Shown here in pieces: positions 52,865-60,630 of a stretch of DNA of 64,000 nt. Location: the NCBI GenBank assembly GCA_963843365.1, contig CAWJKG010000002.1:248001-312000 (forward strand), written 5' to 3'. Position 1 is the stretch's first letter; every line of letters starts with the position of its first letter. The DNA comes from Bog-473 sp963843365. Its GTDB lineage: Bacteria; Actinomycetota; Acidimicrobiia; Acidimicrobiales; RAAP-2. Both the position numbers and the translations under genes were made by a program. The notes under the pieces were generated by a model. The model had not been told where the DNA came from, did not search any database, and saw nothing but the letters and a program-made list of their open reading frames with translations.

Positions 52865-53929
52865 TCAGCCCAACAGCATTTGCGCGTGGGCGTAGTCCAG
52901 GACGACCCAGCCGTACCTCCGGAGCTGGTCCGAGCCCAACAGACCCTGTGTTCCCGAGAGCCCGACGCCGAACGCGGCGGAACCGAGCAGCTGGGAATGG
53001 AGCGCCAAGCCCGGGATCGACCAGTCCCCCGAGTGCACCAGCGGCACCGTGATGACCGAGCACACCGTGGACTGGCGCTGGGCCAGGTTGGAGCCCTGCA
53101 GGCCCTCGCTCCGGGCCACGGCCGAGGACACGACGCTCTGCGACGAGCCGGTGTCCACCACGAAGGCGCGTCGGGTTCCGCCGGCGAACCGGACGGCCAC
53201 GCCGAGCGACACGTCGCCCTCGGTCGGTGTCACCGTGAGGGGCACCGTCGTGCCGCCGCCGCCCTGCGTCAGGGATGCCGGGACCGGTCCCCGGGGGCCG
53301 GTGAACGGCGAGGTCTGCGCGAGTGGCGCACCCTCCGGACCCGGCAGGACCAGCGCGCCGGCACCGAAGTCCAGGCGCACGGCGCCGAAGCGCGAGAGCA
53401 CGTCGGAACCGAGGAGTCCGTCGGGCTCACCCTTCCCGCCCATCTGCGGGAGCGTCGCCGCGGTGAGCGCCTGCGGCGTCAGGGTCACCCCGTCGAGCGA
53501 CCAGGCGCCCACCGAGACCGGCTGGGCGGTCCCCGTGCACCCGACGCCCGCGAACTGGGTGGCGAGGCCTGCCGTCGCCAAGTGGAGGCGGTGGGCCAGC
53601 GCGGCGTCGATGGTCGACTGCCCCGCACCGGTGTCGAGGACGAACGGATAGGGGCCCTGTCCGTCGATGCACACGTCGACGGACTCGGCCACCTGCCCGG
53701 CGACGATGCTCACCGTCATCGGCACCCGCACGCCTCCCCCGGGCTGCCCGGCGGCACCGGTGCATCCGCCGCGCGCCGGGGGCAGGCCGAAGGTGACCTG
53801 TGGTTCGACGTGCACGGTCGTGTGCGGCCGCAGCGGCGGCCCGCTCACCGCCGCCGCCAGGACGAGCACCAGGACGGTAACCCCGATCGCCACCAGGGCG
53901 ACGGCGAGCAGACCCCGGTGCCCGCGCAA
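52865..53929 (-). CDS. Exported tandem retropepsin-like aspartyl protease
   Basis: 354 aa. An N-terminal membrane segment (LLAVALVAIGVTVLVLVLAA) acts as anchor or signal. Two homologous aspartyl-protease lobes follow. Each has a D-T-G motif, Asp99 in PFVLDTGAGQSTID and Asp259 in AFVVDTGSSQSVVS, and each is followed by a G-L-L-G-S-D block (GEPDGLLGSDVLSRFG; TQGLLGSDQLRRYG). Two lobes in one chain could form an intramolecular pepsin-like active site. Start TTG, 4 nt after the GT2 stop. It is the last gene of the sugar-nucleotide operon, with an extracytoplasmic active site. Confidence 0.8.
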   Translation of the reverse strand: MRGHRGLLAVALVAIGVTVLVLVLAAAVSGPPLRPHTTVHVEPQVTFGLPPARGGCTGAAGQPGGGVRVPMTVSIVAGQVAESVDVCIDGQGPYPFVLDTGAGQSTIDAALAHRLHLATAGLATQFAGVGCTGTAQPVSVGAWSLDGVTLTPQALTAATLPQMGGKGEPDGLLGSDVLSRFGAVRLDFGAGALVLPGPEGAPLAQTSPFTGPRGPVPASLTQGGGGTTVPLTVTPTEGDVSLGVAVRFAGGTRRAFVVDTGSSQSVVSSAVARSEGLQGSNLAQRQSTVCSVITVPLVHSGDWSIPGLALHSQLLGSAAFGVGLSGTQGLLGSDQLRRYGWVVLDYAHAQMLLG

Positions 53930-53933
53930 GGGC

Positions 53934-54812
53934 TTAGCGGCTGACGGCGATGCGCACGGTGGCGATCGCCATGCGCGCGCCCAACACGAGCGCCGCCAGA
54001 GGCAGCGCGACGCGGCGCCAGCCCTTCGTGGTGCGGGAAGTGAAGCGCAACGCCGATCGGTGGTGGGCCGCCATCATGCGGTAGGGATGCCGTGCCGTGC
54101 TGACGCCCTGAATGTGCGTCACCTCCGCCCGGCCGGCGAACCCGACGCCCCACCCGGCGTCGTGGGCGCGCCAGCACAGGTCCATGTCCTCGTTGTACAT
54201 GAAGTAGGCCTCGTCGAAGCCGCCCAGCTCCTCGAGCGCACGCCGGCGGGCGAGGAAGAAGGAGCCCGACACCCATCCGGCCTCCGTGACGACGTCCCCG
54301 TCGGGCGTACCCGGGTTGTAGCGCAGCGTGAAGGGGTTGTCGGGATGGAAGAGCGCCAGCAGTGCGTGCCCGGCCGCATCGGTGAAGCTGGGAAAGTTCC
54401 GCACGGACGGGTACACCTCACCGGACTCTGTCAGGATCCGCGGTCCCACCAGTGCCCAGGCCGGTCGGTTCTCGAGCGCGTCCTGCAGCCCCACGAGTGC
54501 GCCGGGGTGGGCCACCAGGTCGGGATTGCAGACGAGGACCAACTCGGGCGGCGCCTCGTCCCCCGCCAGCGCGGCCAGTCCCCGATTGGCCCCCGCGCCG
54601 TAGCCGACGTTGTGGCCCGGGCGGACCACACGGAGAGGCCCCGTCCGCCCGTCCGTGCGCAGCTCCTCGAGTGCGACGGACGAGCTCCCGGCCGCCCCGT
54701 TCTCGACCACGACGACCGTCGCCGCTCCGTTCTCGAACAGCGAGCGGACGCAGTCCGTGAGCAGCGGTCCGGCGTCGTGGTCGACGACGACGGCGCCGAT
54801 CGCGGCGGACAC
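53934..54812 (-). CDS. Glycosyltransferase family 2 (rhamnosyltransferase WbbL-like)
   Basis: 292 aa GT-A fold. IGAVVVDHDAGPLLTDCVRS, VVRPGHNVGYGAGANRGLAA, metal-binding N-P-D in LVCNPDLVAHPG, and the acceptor-side WVSGSFFLARRRALEELGGF with FDEAYFMYNEDMDLCWRAHD. This matches WbbL/rhamnosyltransferase members, consistent with dTDP-rhamnose genes upstream in the operon. A C-terminal hydrophobic helix (LPLAALVLGARMAIATV) may hold it at the membrane. Confidence 0.88.
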   Translation of the reverse strand: MSAAIGAVVVDHDAGPLLTDCVRSLFENGAATVVVVENGAAGSSSVALEELRTDGRTGPLRVVRPGHNVGYGAGANRGLAALAGDEAPPELVLVCNPDLVAHPGALVGLQDALENRPAWALVGPRILTESGEVYPSVRNFPSFTDAAGHALLALFHPDNPFTLRYNPGTPDGDVVTEAGWVSGSFFLARRRALEELGGFDEAYFMYNEDMDLCWRAHDAGWGVGFAGRAEVTHIQGVSTARHPYRMMAAHHRSALRFTSRTTKGWRRVALPLAALVLGARMAIATVRIAVSR

Positions 54813-54819
54813 CCGGTGC

Positions 54820-55587
54820 TCAGTACTCCCGGGTGAAGCGGAACTTCACCAGCGCCCTCAGCGCGCTGAATCCGTCCCGCCAGGTGATCTTCTTCCCCTC
54901 GTCGTGCTCGCGGCCGGCGTACGAGATCGGCACCTCGTAAATGCGGTAGCCCCGCCGCAGCACCTTGGCGGTGATTTCGGGTTCGAAGTCGAACCGGTTG
55001 GAGACGACCGTCAGCCCGTCGAGCACGCGCGCGTCGAACAACTTGTAACAGGTCTCCATGTCCGAGAGCGTCGTCCTGTAGAGGATGTTGGTGACGAGCG
55101 ACAACAGGCGGTTGCCGAACCAGTGCAACGGCATCATGTTCTTGCGCTCGCCCGTGAAACGACTCCCGTACACGACGTCCGCCTTGCCACGCAGGACCGG
55201 CTCCAACAGCCGCGGCCAGTCGTTGGGATCGTACTCGAGGTCGGCGTCCTGAATCAGGACCAGGTCGCCCCGCGCCTCGGCCAGGCCGGTGCGGATGGCC
55301 GCGCCCTTGCCCTGGTTCCTCTGGTGGCGCATGACCCGCACGGTCGAATCCTCGATCGCCCCCAGCACCTTGTCGGAGCCGTCGCTCGATCCGTCGTCGA
55401 CGACGATGACCTGCAGCACGACAGGCAACTCGACCGCGCGCATGCGGCGGATGACCTCGGCCACGGTGGTCCGCTCGTTGAACACCGGCACAATGACCGT
55501 CAACGTCTTGTACTCCCGGAGCGGCTGCGCCTCGAACACAGCGTCTGCCGCGGTCCCGTCTGTCTCTGTCACGTCTGGCTCCGTCAT
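54820..55587 (-). CDS. Glycosyltransferase family 2 (polyprenyl-phosphate sugar synthase-like)
   Basis: 255 aa. LTVIVPVFNERTTVAEVIRR, VIVVDDGSSDGSDKVLG, GKGAAIRTGLAEARGDLVLI with QDADLEYDPND (the DxD-type site), and FTGERKNMMPLHWFGNRLLS, as in DPM1-like enzymes. No C-terminal membrane domain. It probably transfers a sugar to a polyprenyl phosphate carrier. Start ATG 55587, seven nt downstream of the epimerase stop. Confidence 0.9.
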   Translation of the reverse strand: MTEPDVTETDGTAADAVFEAQPLREYKTLTVIVPVFNERTTVAEVIRRMRAVELPVVLQVIVVDDGSSDGSDKVLGAIEDSTVRVMRHQRNQGKGAAIRTGLAEARGDLVLIQDADLEYDPNDWPRLLEPVLRGKADVVYGSRFTGERKNMMPLHWFGNRLLSLVTNILYRTTLSDMETCYKLFDARVLDGLTVVSNRFDFEPEITAKVLRRGYRIYEVPISYAGREHDEGKKITWRDGFSALRALVKFRFTREY

Positions 55588-55594
55588 GGGATGG

Positions 55595-56538
55595 TCAGTC
55601 TTGCATTCTGTCCGCGAAGTACTGAATTGTGCGCTCGATCCCCTCACGGAGCCCGATCCTGGGCTCCCAGCCCAGCTCGCGCCGGGCCAGGGTGATGTCC
55701 GGACACCGCCTCGTCGGATCGTCGGTCGGCAACGGCTCGAAGACGACGTCCGATGCGGAACCGGTGACCTCCAGGACGAAGCGGGCCAGGTCGAGCATCG
55801 ACCGCTCGTCCGGGTTCCCGATGTTGACCGGTCCGACCAGCGACGAGTCGAGCAAAGCGATGAGACCGCGGATCTCGTCCTCGACGAAGCAGAGGCTCCG
55901 GGTCTGGCTGCCGTCCCCGTACACCGTCAGGGGTTCGCCCCGCAATGCCTGCACGATGAAGTTGGACACGACGCGACCATCACCCGCGGACAGCCGGGGG
56001 CCGTAGGTGTTGAAGATCCGCACAATGCCGACGTTGACGCCGTGCGTCCGGTGCATGGCCATGGTCAGGCTCTCGGAGAAGCGCTTCGCCTCGTCGTAGA
56101 CGCTGCGTGGACCCGTGGGGTCGACGTTACCCCGGTAGCTCTCGACCTGCGGGTGCACTTCGGGGTCTCCGTAGACTTCGCTGGTGCTCGCCATGAGGAA
56201 CCGCGCGTCGTGCTCCCGCGCCAACTCGAGGAGCCGCCGCGTGCCCTCGCTGCCCACGGCCAGGGTGTCGAACGGGCGGGCCAGGTAGGCGGGGGGGAGG
56301 CCGGGGAGGCCAGGTTGCAGACGGCGTCGACCGTCTCGGCGTCGGGGAGCTCGACCTTCTCGCTCACGTTGGTCACGACGAGGCGGAACCGGTCATGGCC
56401 GATCAGATGGGCGACGTTCTCGCGCGACCCCGTGGACAGGTCGTCGAGGCAGACGACGGAGTCACCCCGCTCCAGCAGACGGTCGCACAGATGCGAACCA
56501 AGGAAGCCGGCGCCGCCGGCCACCACGACGCGGCTCAC
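55595..56538 (-). pseudogene. UDP-glucuronate decarboxylase-like NAD-epimerase, frameshifted at 56291-56297
   Basis: The N-part is SRVVVAGGAGFLGSHLCDRL (NAD fold), LDDLSTGSRENVAHLIGHDR and VCNLASPASPP. The C-part in another frame is LMASTSEVYGDPEVHPQVES, SVYDEAKRFSESL (YxxxK) and VRIFNTYGPRLSAGDGRVVS. One missing C in the 7-base run restores SPASPPAYLARPFDTLAVGSEGTRR and a 314-aa protein of UXS/UDP-xylose synthase type. Its GTG overlaps the UDP-glucose dehydrogenase stop by 4 nt, completing UDP-glucose to UDP-glucuronate to UDP-xylose. Probable sequence error. Confidence 0.86.
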
Positions 56539-57851
56539 TGCCGTCCGATGCCCGAGTACTGGAACCCCATGCGCCGGACGGCCGCCGGGTCGAGCAGGTT
56601 GCGGGCGTCGACGATGTGCGGTTTCGCCATGGCAGTGAGCACGCGGGAGAAGTCGAGCCAGCGGAACTCGTCCCATTCCGTGAGGACGACCAGGGCCTGG
56701 GCGCCCTCTGCGGCCGCATACGGGTCGCCCCGGAGCTGCAGGCCCTGGAGGTCGGGGACGTCGGACTCGGCGTGGACGGTGGGGTCGAACGCCTGGACGG
56801 TGGCGCCCAGGCCGGCCAGGCGGTGCGCGATCTGCAGGCTCGGCGAGTCCCGTCTGTCGTCGGTGTTGGCCTTGAAGGTCAGGCCCCACACGGCGACCGT
56901 GGCGCCGTCGGCCGAGCCCCCGCAGGCCGCCTCGACCTTGGCGACGACGCGCGACAGCTGCTCGTCGTTGGAGGCGATCGCCCCGGCGAGCAGCGAGAAG
57001 TCGTAGCCCGCCTCGCCTGCGATGTGGAGGAGCGCCCGGGTGTCCTTGGGCAGGCACGATCCGCCCCAGCCCGGTCCGGGTCGGAGGAACTCGAAGCCGA
57101 TGCGCTTGTCGTAGCCGAGGCCGAGCAGCACGTCACGGGCGTCGGCGCCCACCTCCTCGCACAACCCGGCCAGCGCGTTCACGAAGCTCAGCTTGGTGGC
57201 GAGAAACGCGTTCGACGCGTACTTGATCGTCTCGGAGGTAGTGGCGTCGGTCACGATCAGCGGCGCGCGGGTCGATGAGAACAGGTCACCGACCTTGGCT
57301 GCGGACAGCGCGTCGTCGGCCCCGACGACAATCCGGTCGGGATTCAGGCTGTCGACCACCGCCGTGCCCTCGCGGAGGAATTCGGGGTTGGAGACCACGG
57401 TGATGTCCGGGCGCCCGATCACCTTCTCGACCATGTTGGCGGAGCCGACCGGCACGGTCGACTTGTTGACGACGATGGCCCCGGACCGCAGGGACGACGC
57501 GATCTCCTTGGCCGCCGCATCGACGTAGGAGAGGTCGGCCGAGCCATCGGAACTCTGCGGCGTCGGTACGCAGAGGAACACGAATTCCGCCCCCGCCACC
57601 GCTTCGACGGCGGAGTCGGTGAAAGAGAGATTGCCGGCGCGGACGCCGCCGGCCACCAACTCGTCCAGTCCCGCCTCCACAATGGGCATGCGCCCCGAGC
57701 GCAACGCCGCCAGCTTGGACGGCTCGCGCTCGGCCAGCACGACATGGTGCCCGAAGTGCGCCAGCGTCGCCGCGGTGGGCAGTCCGACGTAGCCCGCGCC
57801 GATGACGGCAACCGCATGCCGGTTCGTGCGATCGGTGACCGAATTGCTCAC
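56535..57851 (-). CDS. ugd: UDP-glucose/GDP-mannose dehydrogenase (UDP-glucose 6-dehydrogenase)
   Basis: 438 aa. VAVIGAGYVGLPTAATLAHF, VFLCVPTPQSSDGSADLSYV, VVNKSTVPVGSANMVEK, and catalytic Cys266 in GPGWGGSCLPKDTRALL. The C-terminal domain has VWGLTFKANTDDRRDSPSLQ. It oxidises UDP-glucose to UDP-glucuronate with 2 NAD. Start GTG overlapping the RfbD-like stop. It feeds the following decarboxylase. Confidence 0.94.
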   Translation of the reverse strand: MSNSVTDRTNRHAVAVIGAGYVGLPTAATLAHFGHHVVLAEREPSKLAALRSGRMPIVEAGLDELVAGGVRAGNLSFTDSAVEAVAGAEFVFLCVPTPQSSDGSADLSYVDAAAKEIASSLRSGAIVVNKSTVPVGSANMVEKVIGRPDITVVSNPEFLREGTAVVDSLNPDRIVVGADDALSAAKVGDLFSSTRAPLIVTDATTSETIKYASNAFLATKLSFVNALAGLCEEVGADARDVLLGLGYDKRIGFEFLRPGPGWGGSCLPKDTRALLHIAGEAGYDFSLLAGAIASNDEQLSRVVAKVEAACGGSADGATVAVWGLTFKANTDDRRDSPSLQIAHRLAGLGATVQAFDPTVHAESDVPDLQGLQLRGDPYAAAEGAQALVVLTEWDEFRWLDFSRVLTAMAKPHIVDARNLLDPAAVRRMGFQYSGIGRQ

Positions 57852-58768
57852 GCTGCCTCCTGCTGGGCCATGAGGACGGGAACGAGGCGGGCGAGGCCGT
57901 CCTGCCAGTCCGGCAGGGGCGGAAGACCACACAGACGGAGGGCCATGTTGTCGAGGACCGAGTAGGCGGGGCGGGGAGCCAGGAGCGGCGGGTCGAAGTC
58001 GGCGGTACCGATGGGTCGCACCCGCTCGGGGTCCGCGCCCGCTTCGGCGAGGACGGCGCGGACGAATCCCCACCAGGTGGTGGCGCCGCCGTTGGTCACG
58101 TGAAAGATCCCCGGTCGGCGGTCGAGCCCCAGCGTCACGATGGCCGGCGCCAGATCGGCCGTGAACGTGGGCGAACCCTGCTGGTCGTCGACGAAGCGCA
58201 GCTCGCCCTCGCTCCGGGCCAGGCGGAGCGCGGTCACGACAATGTTGGCGCCATGGGCCCCGCAGAGCCAGCTCGTCCGCACAATGGTGGAGCCGGGGCG
58301 GCACTCACGCTCGCCCGCCAGCTTGGAGGCGCCGTAGACCGAGGTCGGGTTGGGGGCGTCCCACTCCCGATAGGGGCGGTCGCCGGTGCCGTCGAAGACG
58401 TAGTCCGTCGACACGTAGACGACGTGCGCACCGACCAGAGCGGCAGCCTCGGCGATGTGGCGGGTCCCCGTGGCATTGACGGCGTAGGCGGCGTCGACCT
58501 CGGTCTCGCAGCGCTCGACGGCCGTGAACGCCCCTCCGTGCAGCACCAGGTCGGGCCGGAAGGAGTGGAACGTCGTCATGACGGCGTCCCGATCGTCAAT
58601 GAGCATGGTGTCGATATCGGTCGCCAGCACCTCGTGGCTGAGGCCCGCCCGCGGGCCCTCCGGACCCAACAACGCGCAACGACGGCCCCCGTCGGGCACA
58701 CGGCCGGCCAAGCAGTCGCGCAGATCGCGGCCGAGCTGCCCGTTCGCCCCGGTGATGAGGATCCGCAC
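57848..58768 (-). CDS. rfbD: dTDP-4-dehydrorhamnose reductase
   Basis: 306 aa, extended SDR. MRILITGANGQLGRDLRDCL, VLHGGAFTAVERCETEVDAA, YVSTDYVFDGTGDRPYREWD, YGASKLAGE (Tyr/Lys), and the C-terminal GIFHVTNGGATTWWGFVRAV. It reduces dTDP-4-keto-rhamnose to dTDP-rhamnose. It lies 3 nt after the 4,6-dehydratase gene. The epimerase RfbC and the thymidylyltransferase RfbA are not in the window. Confidence 0.93.
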   Translation of the reverse strand: MRILITGANGQLGRDLRDCLAGRVPDGGRRCALLGPEGPRAGLSHEVLATDIDTMLIDDRDAVMTTFHSFRPDLVLHGGAFTAVERCETEVDAAYAVNATGTRHIAEAAALVGAHVVYVSTDYVFDGTGDRPYREWDAPNPTSVYGASKLAGERECRPGSTIVRTSWLCGAHGANIVVTALRLARSEGELRFVDDQQGSPTFTADLAPAIVTLGLDRRPGIFHVTNGGATTWWGFVRAVLAEAGADPERVRPIGTADFDPPLLAPRPAYSVLDNMALRLCGLPPLPDWQDGLARLVPVLMAQQEAA

Positions 58769-58771
58769 CGC

Positions 58772-59782
58772 TCAGGTGTCCCCGGTGCCCCAGGATCCCT
58801 CGGCGACGGGCGCCCGAGCCAGGAGCGGCTCCCACCAGTCCCGGTTCGCCTCGTACCACGCCACGGTGTCCGCCAGTCCCTGTTCCCACTCGACCGAGGG
58901 CGCCCAGCCCAGCTCGGTGCGGAGCTTGGAAGAGTCGAGGACGTAGCGCCGGTCATGCCCCGGACGGTCGGGCACAATCGTCTTGAGCGAGTCGGGCTTG
59001 CCCAGGGCGTCGAGGATGCGATCGGCCACCTCCATGATGGAGGCCTCCACACCACTGCCGACGTGGTAGGTCTCCCCCACCCTGCCCCGGGACAGGACCG
59101 CGTCGATCGCGGTGCAGTGGTCGTGGACGTGCAGCCACTCGCGACGGTTCTCGGTGCTGGCGTACAGCGTGAGCGCCTTGTCGTCGAGCGCCAGCGCGCA
59201 GAAGTGCGGGATCAGCTTCTCGGGGAACTGGTACGGCCCGTAGTTGTTGGCGCAGTTGGTGATGGTGATCGGGAGCTCGTAGGTCTCCGCATACGCGCGC
59301 ACGGCGTGGTCCGCCCCGGCCTTCGAGGCGTTGTAGGGGGTCCGGGGGCGGTAGGGCGAGTCCTCGTGGAAGGCCTCGTCCGTGTCGAGCGGCAGGTCTC
59401 CGTAGACCTCGCACGTCGAGACGTGGTGGAAGCGGTGCACGCCGACCTGCCGGGCCGCCTCCAGCATGGTCTGGGTGCCGATGACGTTCGTGCGGAAGAA
59501 CAGGCCCGGGTTGAGGACGGCCAGGGAGTTGTGGGACTCGGCGGCGAAGTGCACGATCGTGTCGATGCTCTCACCCCGCAGCGCCTTTTCGGCCGCCGCG
59601 GGGTCGCAGATGTCCCCCTGGACGAAGACGATCCGGTCTTCGATGTCGGACAGGCTGGGTCGGTTGCCGGCGTAGGTGAGGACGTCGTAGACGACCACAT
59701 GGTCCTCGGGGTGCTGTTCGACCCAGTAACGGGCGAAGTTCGACCCGATGAAACCGGCACCTCCCGTAACGAGAAGGCGCAT
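58772..59782 (-). CDS. rfbB: dTDP-glucose 4,6-dehydratase (variant active site)
   Basis: 336 aa. MRLLVTGGAGFIGSNFARYW, DVLTYAGNRPSLSD, YNASKAGADH (Tyr150, Lys154), NCANNYGPYQFPEKLIPHF and NRREWLHVHDHCTAIDAVL. The catalytic T-D-E of classical RmlB reads T123-C124-E125 in HVSTCEVYGDLPLD. The usual ESHVDRSI is ESHNSLAV. Such a variant subfamily, as I recall, occurs in other actinobacteria, so it is probably functional with altered chemistry or specificity. It is first gene of the seven-gene operon. Confidence 0.88.
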   Translation of the reverse strand: MRLLVTGGAGFIGSNFARYWVEQHPEDHVVVYDVLTYAGNRPSLSDIEDRIVFVQGDICDPAAAEKALRGESIDTIVHFAAESHNSLAVLNPGLFFRTNVIGTQTMLEAARQVGVHRFHHVSTCEVYGDLPLDTDEAFHEDSPYRPRTPYNASKAGADHAVRAYAETYELPITITNCANNYGPYQFPEKLIPHFCALALDDKALTLYASTENRREWLHVHDHCTAIDAVLSRGRVGETYHVGSGVEASIMEVADRILDALGKPDSLKTIVPDRPGHDRRYVLDSSKLRTELGWAPSVEWEQGLADTVAWYEANRDWWEPLLARAPVAEGSWGTGDT

Positions 59783-59794
59783 AGGGAGGGGATG

Positions 59795-60583
59795 TTAGCC
59801 CAGGCCCCCGGCCCTTCCGGGCTCCGGGCCGGGCCGCAGATGCACCACGTCCCCGGCGTGCACGGTCCGTGGTCCGGCTGCGGTCTCGACCACCAGCCGC
59901 CCGGCGTCGTCGATGGCGGCGGCCACTCCGAACAGCTCCTCGCCGGCCAGCGCCACCCGCACGTACTGGCCGAGCGTGGCGCAGCGGGCCCGGACCTCGT
60001 CGGCCAGGGCAAGGCGGCCCCCCGCCCCCTCGAGCAGGGCGCACCGGGGTTCGAGGGCCTCGAGCAGGGCGTGGAGAAGCTGCCGACGGTCGACCGGCCC
60101 CGGGCCTTCGGCCAGGGCGTCGAGGTTCGTACCGCCGGCCCCCGCCGGTCCGGGCCAGGCCACATTGATGCCGATGCCCACGATCACGGCCGTGAGGGTC
60201 GACCCGGCGAATTCGGCCTCTGCCAGCACTCCGGCCAGCTTGGCGCCGCCGAAGAGCAGGTCGTTGGGCCATTTGAGCGCCGGATCGACCCCGGCCACCT
60301 CGCGACAGGCATCGGCTCCGGCCAAGGCCACGGCCCCGGCACACAGGTGGACGTCCTCCGCACCGCAGTCGGGACGCAAGAGGACGGAGGTCAGCAGGTT
60401 CGCCCCGGGTGGGGACTCCCAGCGCCGGTCCAGGCGACCCCGACCGGCCGTCTGGTGGTCGGCCACGGCGACCAGCCCGGCCGGCGCACCCTGCCGGGCC
60501 TGCTCCCGGAGATAGGTGTTGGTGGAATCGACCTCGTCCAGCCAGCGGATCTCCCACTCGCCGGCCCACATGGCAGACACCAT
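59795..60583 (-). CDS. birA: Biotin-[acetyl-CoA-carboxylase] ligase
   Basis: 262 aa without the N-terminal DNA-binding domain of E. coli BirA. RWLDEVDSTNTYLREQA, the biotinyl-AMP loop HQTAGRGRLDRRWESPPGAN, KWPNDLLFGGAKLAGVLAEA, and the C-terminal SH3-like VRVALAGEELFGVAAAIDDA. It attaches biotin to carrier lysines. It is divergent, with a 47-nt gap, from the biotin carboxylase gene whose product it should modify. An ACAATT element near its start suggests a short-leader promoter. Confidence 0.93.
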   Translation of the reverse strand: MVSAMWAGEWEIRWLDEVDSTNTYLREQARQGAPAGLVAVADHQTAGRGRLDRRWESPPGANLLTSVLLRPDCGAEDVHLCAGAVALAGADACREVAGVDPALKWPNDLLFGGAKLAGVLAEAEFAGSTLTAVIVGIGINVAWPGPAGAGGTNLDALAEGPGPVDRRQLLHALLEALEPRCALLEGAGGRLALADEVRARCATLGQYVRVALAGEELFGVAAAIDDAGRLVVETAAGPRTVHAGDVVHLRPGPEPGRAGGLG

Positions 60584-60630
60584 AGGGTGCGTGCAATTGT
60601 GAAGGTCCGCCGCAAGGAGGAAAGGCCAGC

